Positions 32,512 to 40,832 of a DNA stretch of 64,000 nucleotides are shown piece by piece. How positions within the stretch are numbered: position 1 is the first letter of the stretch; the number at the start of each line of letters is the position of its first letter. Origin of the DNA: Aldehydirespirator sp965204875 (GTDB lineage Bacteria; Actinomycetota; Acidimicrobiia; Acidimicrobiales; Aldehydirespiratoraceae); assembly GCA_965204875.1 (NCBI GenBank), contig OZ242020.1:1302001-1366000 (forward strand), read 5' to 3'. Both the position numbers and the translations under genes were made by a program. The notes under the pieces are model-generated. The model was given only the letters and a program-made list of their open reading frames with translations. It was not told the origin of the DNA and ran no database searches.

Positions 32512-32600
32512 GTGGTCTGCGGCACCCGGAGAGATCTGCTGAGAGCTGCTGCCTTCCGGCCCTGACCCGGTTCGCAGGCGCCCCGTTGCACAGGTCCCGA
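32512..32600 (-). ncRNA. ffs: Small bacterial signal recognition particle RNA (4.5S type)
   Basis: The minus strand carries the diagnostic symmetric-loop and tetraloop segment GAACCGGGTCAGG, CCGGAAGG and CAGCAG, flanked by complementary GGCGCCTG and CGGGTGCC arms. It lies upstream of dnaX in the same orientation, the usual bacterial position. The ends are approximate. Confidence 0.88.
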
Positions 32601-32734
32601 TCGCCACACCCGAAAGCGAGCGTCAGCTGCCACGATACCCCCAGCGCCGCACACCCGCTCGCGCGGGGCCGGGAACTGGGCGTGGACAGGGCGGGGGTAA
32701 CATTTCCGCTTGCACACCCGCTCGCGCGGGGCCG

Positions 32735-32822
32735 GGAGGGTTGCCAGAGCGGCCGAATGGGCACGCTTGGAAAGCGTGTGAGGCGAGAGCCTCCGTGGGT
32801 TCAAATCCCACACCCTCCGCCA
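32735..32822 (+). tRNA. tRNA-Ser (anticodon GGA), CCA encoded
   Basis: Acceptor GGAGGGT/ACCCTCC, anticodon loop with GGA between GCTT and AAGC, long variable arm typical of class II, T-arm GTGGGTTCAAATCCCAC. CCA follows the discriminator G. Confidence 0.96.
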
Positions 32823-32933
32823 CTGCGGTCACCAGGATCACCGAGGGCGCCGGTCGCCGCTCGAGCGCGCGGACGCGGTCGAGTTCGTCCCACCATCGGG
32901 ATCACCGTCGCCGAGGACGCCGGCTCCTGGCGG

Positions 32934-32967
32934 CCTCCCTGGGTTCGGATCCCCACACCCCCGCCGC
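32934..32967 (+). repeat. Degenerate copy of the tRNA-Ser 3' end
   Basis: CCTCCCTGGGTTCGGATCCC and the following CACACCC resemble the T-arm and acceptor of tRNA-Ser at 32790-32821, 144 bases upstream. Flanking gatcaccg and ggcgccgg-like words are also shared. It may be a tandem duplication remnant or a former attachment site. Confidence 0.55.
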
Positions 32968-32986
32968 CGGAGCTACCGTGGTCGAA

Positions 32987-34165
32987 ATGGATCCGGCCGC
33001 GCCGGAGATGCACGACGAACCCGCCGCCGGCCGCGACTACCGGGACAGGCTGCGCGCCGCCTCCGGGCTTCTCCTCGTGCTGGCGGGCCTGATCGTTGTC
33101 CTGTGGATACTCGGCAGGACGGGCGACGAGGCCGCAGACCGCGGCGGCAACGCTGCCGACCCGGTCGAGCAGGCCCCCGGCGAGCCTCCGACGAGCAGCG
33201 TCCGCCCGCCGGAGGACACCGGGTCGTCCACGGCGCAGCCGCCCGCGGTCGAGGCGTTCGGGGAGGAGCCCTTCAGCCCGCTGCAGGGACGGCTCGTCTA
33301 TCTCAGCGGCAACGACGTGGCCGTGGTCGACCTCGCCAGCGGTGACGTCGCCCGCGTACCGATCAAGGCGTCGGGATCCATCACCCCTCTCAACAACTAC
33401 CGGTTGCTGACCGACCAGAACCGCACGGTCGCCCTGTCGCTGGACGCAGACCCGCCGGACGCCCTGCTAGTCGCATCGGCGGCGCTTCTGGTTCCCTCGG
33501 CCGAGCCGTTCATGGACTACTGGGTGGTCAGCCGACCCAACGGGCCCGATGGCATCGTCCGCCTGGCCGTCTGGCACGACTACGGCTTCATGTCCCTGGG
33601 GCTCGAGGCTCCCGCCGGTTCGGAGTTGCTGGCCGATCCCGAGGGCGGGCTGCTGGTTGTGCCACTTTCGGGCAAGACCTACCGGGCCACGTACCCGGGC
33701 TTCGAGCTCGTCAGCGAGCACCGGGTGCTGGGTTCACGCGGCGGAGTGCGCGTCGAGCAGCGCTGCAACGAGCAGCTGTCGTGCGCCGTGGTCGTGGCCG
33801 GCGCCGGCACGGAGACCGCCTTGGAACTGCCGGAGGACTTCGTGTCCGATCTGTCGGAGATCTCCGTGTCGCCGGACGGCAGATGGGTGCTCAACGACAC
33901 GAGTCCGGCCCGGCTGTTCGACCGCCGCACCGGGCAGTCGCGCCTGCTTGAGGTGGGGGGTTTCGGCCAGGCGCGCTGGGCTGAGGACTCGGCATCGGTC
34001 GCCTGGCTGACCAGCGACCGCACGCCCACGCTCGTGATCAACACGTCGCAGCCTGCCGCCGGGCCTGAATGGCTTGCGGTCGAGCTGTCGGTGCTGGATG
34101 CCGACCCGTCGCCACGCTCGTCGTTCATGCTCGACCTGGACGCTCCGATCGCCTCGTGGAGGTGA
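32987..34165 (+). CDS. Membrane-anchored beta-propeller-like protein of unknown function
   Basis: 392 residues from ATG at 32987. One membrane helix (about 27-45), a Pro/Thr linker, then repeated blade-like segments (LVYLSGNDVAVVDLASGDVARVP, ISVSPDGRWVLNDTSPARLFDRRTGQSR, AWLTSDRTPTLVI) that suggest a beta propeller outside the membrane. No catalytic motif. A longer upstream frame runs through the tRNA and is rejected. It is coupled downstream through mini-ORFs to an aminotransferase. Confidence 0.75.
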   Translation: MDPAAPEMHDEPAAGRDYRDRLRAASGLLLVLAGLIVVLWILGRTGDEAADRGGNAADPVEQAPGEPPTSSVRPPEDTGSSTAQPPAVEAFGEEPFSPLQGRLVYLSGNDVAVVDLASGDVARVPIKASGSITPLNNYRLLTDQNRTVALSLDADPPDALLVASAALLVPSAEPFMDYWVVSRPNGPDGIVRLAVWHDYGFMSLGLEAPAGSELLADPEGGLLVVPLSGKTYRATYPGFELVSEHRVLGSRGGVRVEQRCNEQLSCAVVVAGAGTETALELPEDFVSDLSEISVSPDGRWVLNDTSPARLFDRRTGQSRLLEVGGFGQARWAEDSASVAWLTSDRTPTLVINTSQPAAGPEWLAVELSVLDADPSPRSSFMLDLDAPIASWR

Positions 34166-34241
34166 GCCTCGCGACGTGGTATGCGCCTTGGCGCGGGAGC
34201 GCACGGAGATGCGGATGACGGCCGGCGCTGCATCGAGGTGA
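34162..34241 (+). other. Two bridging mini-ORFs before the aminotransferase
   Basis: GTG at 34162 overlaps the preceding stop (GTGA): 18 codons, MSLATWYAPWRGSARRCG, stop 34216-34218. ATG at 34215 overlaps that stop (ATGA): 8 codons, MTAGAASR, stop 34239-34241, which overlaps a GTG at 34238 (GTGA) in frame with the aminotransferase. The words gaggtgagcctcgcga around 34162 and 34238 are identical, showing a junction duplication. Confidence 0.45.
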
Positions 34242-35164
34242 GCCTCGCGAAGGTGGATTTGCGTCGCATGCGGCCGCTGTCATCGCAGCAGGCCGGCCGA
34301 GGTAGCGTCGCCGAGATGAGTCCACCCGTGGTCTGGGTCGACGGCCACCGCGTCGACGGCGGCCGCCTGCACCTGCGCGCGGATGACCACGGCGTGCTCG
34401 TGGGCGACGGCGTGTTCGAGACCCTGCTCGTGATATCGGACATCAGCGGCGCCAGGGTGGCATTCGCCATGCAGCGTCATCTGGACCGGCTCCGCCGCTC
34501 CGCCGATGTTCTGCACCTCGGCTGCCCCTACAGCGACGATCAACTGCGCGCCGCGGTGAGAGAGTGTCTGGCCGCGTCACCCGACGCGGGCCTCGTGCGC
34601 ATCACCCTCACCAGCGGCATCGGACCGCTGAGTTCGAGCCGTGGCGGTGGCCGGCCGTCGACGATCGTCATGGCCGGTGATCGGAGGCCGTCACACCGCA
34701 CGGGCACCGCTGTGGCACTGGTGCCCTACACCCGCAACGAGCGCGCCGCCACGGCCGGGGTGAAGACCACCTCCTACGCGGAGAACGTGCTCGCGCTGCG
34801 CTACGCACGCGAGCGCGGCGCCAGCGAGGCCATCCTCACCGACACGCAGGGCCGGGTGAGCGAGGGAACCGGATCGAACATCTTCTGGTCCGATGGCGAG
34901 CGCCTGCACACCCCGCCACTAGACACGGGATGCCTGGCGGGGGTCACGCGGGAGCTGATCATGGAGAACGTCGACGTGATCGAGACCCACCTGCCGGGCG
35001 CGGCGCTCTGCAGTGTGCCGGAGGCGTTCCTGGCCTCGAGCACCCGCGGCGTCCAGTCCATAGGCCGGATCGATGACACCGACCTGCCGATCATCGATGG
35101 CAGCCTCACAACGGCTGCCGCCACGGCCATCGTCACCCTGATGGCAACAGACAACGACCCGTGA
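34238..35164 (+). CDS. Class IV PLP-dependent aminotransferase (4-amino-4-deoxychorismate lyase or branched-chain type)
   Basis: 308 residues from GTG 34238, or 282 from ATG 34316 (SPPVVWVDG). Class IV features are DHGVLVGDGVFETLLV, the PLP-binding Lys in VKTTSYAENVLA, and EGTGSNIFW followed by TPPLDTGCLAGVTRELIME. The GTG start is favoured by its overlap with the preceding mini-ORF; the ATG start begins closer to the family's usual N-terminus. Substrate cannot be told from sequence alone. Confidence 0.88.
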   Translation: MSLAKVDLRRMRPLSSQQAGRGSVAEMSPPVVWVDGHRVDGGRLHLRADDHGVLVGDGVFETLLVISDISGARVAFAMQRHLDRLRRSADVLHLGCPYSDDQLRAAVRECLAASPDAGLVRITLTSGIGPLSSSRGGGRPSTIVMAGDRRPSHRTGTAVALVPYTRNERAATAGVKTTSYAENVLALRYARERGASEAILTDTQGRVSEGTGSNIFWSDGERLHTPPLDTGCLAGVTRELIMENVDVIETHLPGAALCSVPEAFLASSTRGVQSIGRIDDTDLPIIDGSLTTAAATAIVTLMATDNDP

Positions 35165-35249
35165 GAATCGAGCATTGAACGGCAGCGAACCGGTGCCGCA
35201 GGCCGCACACACCCGGCGCATGCACGGACATGATCACGGCCTGACGTGA
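35161..35249 (+). other. Bridging mini-ORFs between aminotransferase and tadA
   Basis: GTG at 35161 overlaps the aminotransferase stop (GTGA) and reads MRIEH before TGA. TTG at 35175 overlaps that stop (TTGA) and reads 24 codons, ending ACG TGA, which overlaps the tadA GTG (GTGA). No duplication is evident, so this example is weaker. Confidence 0.3.
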
Positions 35250-35692
35250 ACGACGACGAGCTGGTGCTGGCAGCCCTGGCGGAGGCTCGGCTCGCGGCGG
35301 CTCACGGCGACGTGCCCGTGGGCGCCGTCGTGTGCCATGGCGGCGAGGTGATCGCGCGCCGTCACAACGAGAGGGAGCTCACCGGCGATCCCACCGCCCA
35401 TGCCGAGATCCTGGCGCTGCGCGATGCCGCAGCCCGGCTGGGAACCTGGAGGCTGGACACAGCAACGGTCGCGGTGACGCTGGAGCCGTGCCCGATGTGC
35501 GCCGGGGCACTGCAGCAGGCAAGGGTGGCGAGGGTGGTCTTCGGCGCCGACGACCCCAAGGCCGGAGCACTCGGATCGCTCTACAACCTCGGCGCCGACC
35601 CGCGGCTGAACCACGAGTTCGAGGTGGTGCCCGGAGTTCGCGCCGGGGAGTGCGCGGCGCTGCTGCGCGACTTCTTCGCAGCCCTGCGATGA
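35246..35692 (+). CDS. tadA: tRNA(adenine-34) deaminase
   Basis: 148 residues. Zinc-dependent deaminase with the HAE motif in PTAHAEILAL and PCPMC in TLEPCPMCAGAL. The DDPKAGALGSLYNL stretch is typical of TadA. It makes inosine at the wobble position of tRNA-Arg. GTG start overlapping a bridging ORF. A tRNA-Ser gene follows. Confidence 0.94.
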   Translation: MNDDELVLAALAEARLAAAHGDVPVGAVVCHGGEVIARRHNERELTGDPTAHAEILALRDAAARLGTWRLDTATVAVTLEPCPMCAGALQQARVARVVFGADDPKAGALGSLYNLGADPRLNHEFEVVPGVRAGECAALLRDFFAALR

Positions 35693-35761
35693 GCGCCGCA
35701 GCCCGCCGCGGCGGGCCTCCCCGGCGATGCCCGGGACCGCCATGGGGCTAGCCTCGGCGGC

Positions 35762-35848
35762 GGAGAGTTGCCAGAGCGGACGAATGGGGCGGCCTCGAAA
35801 GCCGTTGTGGCCTCCGGGTCACCATGGGTTCGAATCCCATACTCTCCG
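35762..35848 (+). tRNA. tRNA-Ser (anticodon CGA)
   Basis: Acceptor GGAGAGT/ACTCTCC, anticodon CGA in GGCCTCGAAAGCC, long variable arm, T-arm CATGGGTTCGAATCCCATA. CCA is not encoded. Confidence 0.96.
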
Positions 35849-35950
35849 CGCTCGTGCCCGGCGAGGTCTGCCGTGCCGCGTTCACCAGCGGTAACGGCCG
35901 GGCCGCAGCCGCGGTGCGCCGGCCGGGGCTTCGCCGAGACAATCCCGACT

Positions 35951-35964
35951 AATCCGGTCGGATT
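35951..35964. promoter_or_regulatory. Palindrome AATCCGgtCGGATT upstream of the peroxiredoxin gene
   Basis: Perfect 6+6 inverted repeat about 73 bases before the start codon; a -10-like TAGTGT lies 16 bases downstream. The position would suit an operator over the -35 region. No regulator is identified. Confidence 0.35.
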
Positions 35965-36036
35965 TGTCACCAACGTCCGGTAGTGTGCGGCCGACCGCTG
36001 CAATCGCTGCAATCCGGCAAAACCGAAAGGACACCC

Positions 36037-36699
36037 ATGTCACTGCGAATCAACGACACGGCACCGGACTTCACGGCCGACACGACCGAGGGGACGATCA
36101 ACTTCCACGACTGGATCGGCGACGGGTGGGCGCTGCTGTTCTCCCATCCCAAGGACTTCACGCCCGTATGCACGACAGAGTTGGGGGCCGTCGCCGGTCT
36201 CAAGCCGGACTTCGCGGCCCGCAACTGCAAGATCATCGGCATCAGCGTCGACGGTGTGAGCGACCACCGGGGCTGGTCCGCCGACATCGAGAGCGCGACC
36301 GGCAACGCGGTCAACTACCCGCTGATCGGCGATCCCGAACTCAACGTGGTGAAACTCTACGACATGCTCCCCGCAGACTCCGGGGACACCTCCGAGGGCC
36401 GAACCGCCGCCGACAACGCCACGGCCCGGTCGGTGTTCATCATCGGCCCCGACAAGAAGATCAAGGCGACCCTCACCTACCCGATGACCACAGGGCGCAA
36501 CTTCGCCGAGATCCTCCGGCTGCTCGACTCCTGCCAGCTCACCGCCGGCGAGCAGGTGGCCACACCGGCCAACTGGCAGCAGGGAGAGGACGTGATCATC
36601 GTCCCCGCCGTCTCCAACGAGGCCGCCGCCAAGAAGTACCCCGAGGGCTGGGAGGCACCGCTGCCCTATCTGAGAGTGGTGAAGCAACCCGGCACCTGA
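36037..36699 (+). CDS. 1-Cys peroxiredoxin (Prx6 type)
   Basis: 220 residues. Peroxidatic Cys45 in FTPVCTTE; the downstream ARSVFIIGPDKKIKATLTYPMTTGRNF and C-terminal PYLRVV are typical of the Prx6 group, which is longer than AhpC. It reduces peroxides, here plausibly with mycothiol- or thioredoxin-dependent recycling (inference). GAAAGGA precedes the ATG. Confidence 0.93.
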   Translation: MSLRINDTAPDFTADTTEGTINFHDWIGDGWALLFSHPKDFTPVCTTELGAVAGLKPDFAARNCKIIGISVDGVSDHRGWSADIESATGNAVNYPLIGDPELNVVKLYDMLPADSGDTSEGRTAADNATARSVFIIGPDKKIKATLTYPMTTGRNFAEILRLLDSCQLTAGEQVATPANWQQGEDVIIVPAVSNEAAAKKYPEGWEAPLPYLRVVKQPGT

Positions 36700-36791
36700 G
36701 GCACGCCCGCTCCCGAATCCAGGCAATATCGTTCACCACGACAGGCAATAGCCTGGCTGGTGGCTGGGCGCTTTTATCGGAGGTCGCCGAG

Positions 36792-37781
36792 ATGGCGGGG
36801 CTTACTGCGGAACAGATCGACCGCTTCAACACTGACGGCTATCTGGTCGTCGAGGACGTGCTGTCAGAGGACGGCTTGTCCGATGTGATAGCCGAGTACG
36901 ACGAGATCCTGCGCAGGGTCACCACCGACCTGGTCGGGCAGGGAAGGCTCAGACCCCTGCAGGGGACCACGTTCTCGCAGCGATACATCGAAGCCATGCG
37001 ACAACTCGACGACATGTACGTGCTCTACCAGCACCTCGACATCTCGCTGCCGATGATCGAAGACCTCGATCGCTCCCACACCCTCAACACCGGGCCGGCG
37101 GTGTTCCGCCTGCTGACCGACCCGCGTCTGCTCGACATCGTGGAGTCGGTGATCGGGCCCGAGATCTACTCCAACCCGGTGCAGCACACCCGGATCAAGC
37201 CGCCCCTGCGGTCGCTGCCGAACGCCGCGACCGACGCCAACATCGCCGCAACCCTCTGGCATCAGGACTCGGCGGTGACCGACCCGGAGGCCGACGCCAC
37301 CGACATGCTGACCGTGTGGCTGGCGGTGACCGACGCCACCGTCGACAACGGCTGCATGATGGCCGAGCGGGGCAGCCATCTCGGGGACCTGAGCCTTCAC
37401 TGCCCCGGAAAGCGCTTCAGGGCTGAGATCTACATACCCGACGAACTCATCGACGCTGACCGTGTGGTGCCGCTGGAGGTGGGCGCCGGGGGGATCGTGC
37501 TGCTCCACAAGCGCACGGCGCACGGCTCGCTCGACAACAACAGCGACAGCATCCGCTGGAGCCTCGATCTCCGCTACCAGCCCACGGGCCAACCCACGGG
37601 CCGGTCGGTGTTTCCCGGCTTCGTGGCACGCAGCGCGGCCCACCCCGAACGGGTGCTCACCGACCCGGCCGGATGGACCACGCTCTGGGACCGAGCGCTG
37701 GACCGGATCGTGAGCGGCGAGATCGAGGTGCAGTTCAACGCCAGGTGGGATGCGGGCTGCCATCTGCCACTGTGCGCTTGA
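36792..37781 (+). CDS. Phytanoyl-CoA dioxygenase family protein (PhyH)
   Basis: 329 residues. Fe(II)/2-oxoglutarate oxygenase: N-terminal AEQIDRFNTDGYLVVEDVLS, iron ligands HQD in LWHQDSAVTD and a distal His in KRTAHGSLDNNSD, and an RWSLDLRYQPT 2-oxoglutarate Arg region. The ATG at 36792 follows GGAGGTCGCCGAG. Substrate unknown. Confidence 0.9.
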   Translation: MAGLTAEQIDRFNTDGYLVVEDVLSEDGLSDVIAEYDEILRRVTTDLVGQGRLRPLQGTTFSQRYIEAMRQLDDMYVLYQHLDISLPMIEDLDRSHTLNTGPAVFRLLTDPRLLDIVESVIGPEIYSNPVQHTRIKPPLRSLPNAATDANIAATLWHQDSAVTDPEADATDMLTVWLAVTDATVDNGCMMAERGSHLGDLSLHCPGKRFRAEIYIPDELIDADRVVPLEVGAGGIVLLHKRTAHGSLDNNSDSIRWSLDLRYQPTGQPTGRSVFPGFVARSAAHPERVLTDPAGWTTLWDRALDRIVSGEIEVQFNARWDAGCHLPLCA

Positions 37782-38022
37782 GGCTGCTTTGCCTTCAGCC
37801 GGCGCCACCGAGGCGACCGGCATCGAGAACTGTTGGCAGAGCCGGGCTGCTGTCCATAGCCGAGGCGCTGAAGCCGGCACCGTTGTCTGGGGACTGCTCC
37901 CCGAGGGCCATGTGCCAGGAACCATGGACCAGGAACTATGGCCGAGGTTGTATGGTTGGTCTGAACGGTCAAGACGCCTGTGGTAGGACACTGTGGTAGG
38001 ACACATCCGAGGGGAGTTCCTC

Positions 38023-38685
38023 ATGCGATCACTGAGGCTGGTGGCAATGATGCTGGCTCTGACGCTCGTCGCTGCCGCCTGCGGCGGCGACGATGAGATA
38101 GCGGACCCGGACGAGGGTGTGCTGGTCACCACGCCCACCCAGCCCGTCGCGACCGCAGCACCCGAACCGGGGCCTGTCACAACACCGACGGCGCCCCCTG
38201 AGACGGTTCCCGAACTGCCCGATCCGATCCCGCCCGAGGTCGAGATAACCATTGAGCCGGATCCGGATGTGCCCGCCCCCGGCACCGAAGTGGCTCCGCC
38301 GACCCCGCCGAGCAACGTCGCATGCAAGGCGGGCAACAGCGAGGGCGAGCTCTTCGTTGAATGGGACGCGCTGCCCGCACCGTCGGAGATCTCAAAGATC
38401 CGCGTGTATGTCTCCGAGGACGGAGGGCCGTTCATCTACAACGGAGAGTTCACGATGGCCGAGGTCGACACCTCCCGCAACGGCGGCACCCGCTGGGCCG
38501 CCCCGGCTCGCCGGCTGCCGGTCGGTGTGCCACTGCGGCTCACGGCCACCTCCTTCAACCTGCTCGGGCAGGAGTCCGGCTGGTACATCGTCAACGGCGT
38601 CTACACCGGCCCGGGCCAGCCGTGCGCGGACCCGGCCTTCACCGCGCCAACCTGCACCGCAGGTTGCGACGAACAAGGCGAGTAG
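38023..38685 (+). CDS. Putative lipoprotein with fibronectin-like domain
   Basis: 220 residues. Signal peptide ending in the lipobox AAAC (LVAAACGGDD), then a Pro/Thr-rich linker of about 70 residues and a C-terminal domain (SNVACKAGNSEGELFVEWDAL ... RVYVSEDGG) resembling a fibronectin type III fold. GGGGAG precedes the ATG at 38023. A 14-base direct repeat (tgtggtaggacac) lies just upstream. Function unknown. Confidence 0.75.
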   Translation: MRSLRLVAMMLALTLVAAACGGDDEIADPDEGVLVTTPTQPVATAAPEPGPVTTPTAPPETVPELPDPIPPEVEITIEPDPDVPAPGTEVAPPTPPSNVACKAGNSEGELFVEWDALPAPSEISKIRVYVSEDGGPFIYNGEFTMAEVDTSRNGGTRWAAPARRLPVGVPLRLTATSFNLLGQESGWYIVNGVYTGPGQPCADPAFTAPTCTAGCDEQGE

Positions 38686-39020
38686 GCAAGCCCAAGAACC
38701 CAGGGCCGCCCGCCAATGAGCTGCCAGGCACGGTTGCGGGCACCTAACGGCACCCTGCTCTGAGTGACGCCGTAGCCCCCAGCGGTGGCGTCACCGGGAA
38801 CGCCAAGCTGCCTTCAGTGCGGAGCGAGTCTCGCGTCTAGACGCAACGGGTCCTCGGGAAACCTCGTGGCGTTTCTCGCACGTCATCTGCCTGCTCCTCG
38901 GCGCGGCGCATCGACGCGAAAGGACCCTCGCTGAGCTTTGCTGAGGAATCCCTCTGACCTCGCCGGGAACCAGGCGAGACCGCCAAGCGTCATAAGGGTT
39001 GACCAACGAAGGAGGCAGCC
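38686..39020. other. Intergenic region with a terminator-like hairpin
   Basis: No gene is seen. Arms gtgacgcc (38764-38771) and ggcgtcac (38787-38794) form a hairpin 80 bases after the lipoprotein gene. The right end carries AAGGAGG, the ribosome-binding site of the next gene. Confidence 0.6.
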
Positions 39021-40571
39021 GTGCGCTACACCCGCAACCCCGCCCTCGACTCGAGACCCGCACCGGAACGCCGACGCCGGTGTTGCCGCACCCCGCTGGC
39101 GCAGGCGCTGACACTTGCCGGATCAACGAATCCATGGGCAGGGCCGCCGCGCCCGCATCGTCGCGTCCTGACGTTGCTGACGTTGACGCTTGCCGCGCTT
39201 CTCGGGCTGTTGAGCGCCTGCAGCAGCGGGAACGATTCGCAGACCGAAGAGGTACCAAGAGTAACAAGCGGGGAATCCGCCGCGTTCGCAGAACCTGCCG
39301 CCGAGGCAGCTGAGGACGTGGTCGATACAGCCGCTGACGAGATGTTCATGTCCGACGACATGGACATGGAGGACCACTCGGCAGGTGATGGCGATCACGC
39401 CGCTCCGGCGTCGGGGGATGCCTCCGAGAACGCTCTGGCCGTGGAGACCGCGCTGACGCCGGTCGATCTGGGACGGGAGATCATCTACCGGGCCAGCGTC
39501 GCCGTCGAGGCCGACGATGTGACCGTCGCCACCCGCGAGGCGGTGGCCATAGTCGGGGAACTGGGCGGGATCGTGTTCTCGCAGACCACCAGGGGTGAGC
39601 CACAGCCCCGCGCCGAGATCACCTTCAAAGTGCTGCCCGCCGACTTCTCAACGGCCCTGGAGCGCCTGGCCGGCGTGGGCAGGCTCGTGAACCAGTCGGT
39701 GAGCGCCGATGACGTGACCGAGCGGGTCGTGGACCTCGCGAGCCGCATCACCACTGCCAGCAAGAGCGTTGTGCGGCTGCGGGATCTCCTCGACGAGGCC
39801 ACCGATCTCGAGGACGTGGCCGAGATCGAGAACTCCCTGCTCCGCCGGGAGACCACCCTCGAGACGCTGCGGGCCCAGCTGCGCACCCTGCGCGACCAGG
39901 TCGATCTGGCCACGATCACCCTGACCATCACCCAGTCGCCCACCGTGCTGCCCGACACTGCGATGGTGGTCACCGCCTGGGTCTCCGACGAGGCCGAGGA
40001 TCCATGCCTGGGAAACCAGGACATCACCGTCGAGCCCGACTCGGTGATCTACCTCTGCCTGGAGGTGGAGAACACCGGCGCCTCGGAATTGACGGACATC
40101 TCTCTGCGCTGGCGCAACGTGCGCCTCAACGTCGACTCCTTCGAGGCGCGCCGGGGCAGCTTCGACCGGATCGAGCCCGGCGAGCTGCTCGCGGCCACGC
40201 TGGCCGTGCCGGTCGAGGAGGGGCGCCTGGGAGGCCGCATAGCCACGAGGGGGCTTGAGATCAGACTGGAAGCCGAGGCCGTGCCGGTGGACACCGACGG
40301 CACAGCGCTCACGATGGTGAGACGCAGCTCGGCTGTGTGGGTACAGGCCCGCACCCACGACTCGCTTCCCGGCTTCGCCGACTCGATCGGCAGCGGGGCC
40401 GGCTTCCTGCGCTCCATCCTGAGCGTCGCGCTGATCGCTCTCGGATGGTTGGTGCCGTTCCTGCCCCTCATGGCCGTGCTCGGCGCCCTTGGATGGTGGC
40501 TGAACCGAAGGCAGCAGCACCGGCCCGCACCGGTCACGTCGGAGCGCGACGAAGAGGCGACCAACGACTGA
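39021..40571 (+). CDS. DUF4349 lipoprotein
   Basis: 516 residues, GTG start with a strong AAGGAGG. An Arg-rich N-terminus, a hydrophobic segment and a lipobox-like LLSAC (about 62-66) precede an Asp/Glu/Met-rich stretch. The DUF4349 core follows (GREIIYRASVAVEADDV ... GGIVFSQTTRG ... ITFKVLPADF ... ALERLAGVGRL), with a coiled coil (LRDLLDEATDLEDVAEIEN) and a C-terminal membrane helix. The long distance to the lipobox is unusual and an internal start is possible. Family role unknown. Confidence 0.85.
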   Translation: MRYTRNPALDSRPAPERRRRCCRTPLAQALTLAGSTNPWAGPPRPHRRVLTLLTLTLAALLGLLSACSSGNDSQTEEVPRVTSGESAAFAEPAAEAAEDVVDTAADEMFMSDDMDMEDHSAGDGDHAAPASGDASENALAVETALTPVDLGREIIYRASVAVEADDVTVATREAVAIVGELGGIVFSQTTRGEPQPRAEITFKVLPADFSTALERLAGVGRLVNQSVSADDVTERVVDLASRITTASKSVVRLRDLLDEATDLEDVAEIENSLLRRETTLETLRAQLRTLRDQVDLATITLTITQSPTVLPDTAMVVTAWVSDEAEDPCLGNQDITVEPDSVIYLCLEVENTGASELTDISLRWRNVRLNVDSFEARRGSFDRIEPGELLAATLAVPVEEGRLGGRIATRGLEIRLEAEAVPVDTDGTALTMVRRSSAVWVQARTHDSLPGFADSIGSGAGFLRSILSVALIALGWLVPFLPLMAVLGALGWWLNRRQQHRPAPVTSERDEEATND

Positions 40572-40832
40572 ACCCGATGCCTCGACGAGCCGGTGCTCCA
40601 TCCGCAGAGCGCAACTAGAGGCGACCACCGACTGAACCCTTGGATGCTTGGTTGCGCTGGCGGTATCGGCATCGGTCCGCACCGGTCGAGCCGGAAAGCG
40701 ATGCGGAGGCGCCAGCCGAATGGCCCGCCTTCAAGTCGTCCGGCACGGCCACAAGATCGATGTCCGCACAAGCCCGCCTACCCTTTTGCGATAGCCCGTC
40801 ACTCGACGCGACGGTGAGCGAGAGGAGCGGCG
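40572..40832. repeat. Duplicated 3' end of the DUF4349 gene
   Basis: After the stop, gaggcgaccaccgactgaac repeats the gene end (gaggcgaccaacgactgaac) 60 bases later. Further on, cttggatg, then ggtccgcaccggtcgagccgg and gatgcggaggcg match the last about 90 bases of the gene in order. Reading this copy gives HRSAPVEPESDAEAP, against HRPAPVTSERDEEAT in the gene. The gap otherwise holds no gene. Confidence 0.7.

Noticed and set aside
32741..32986. N-terminal extension of the 32987 gene through tRNA-Ser
   Set aside because: The extension reads through a perfect tRNA gene; the ATG at 32987 gives a normal membrane-anchored protein.
36864..38435. 523-codon minus-strand frame across the PhyH and lipoprotein genes
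   Set aside because: Shadow of two well-supported plus-strand genes; crosses a promoter region and has no recognisable motif.
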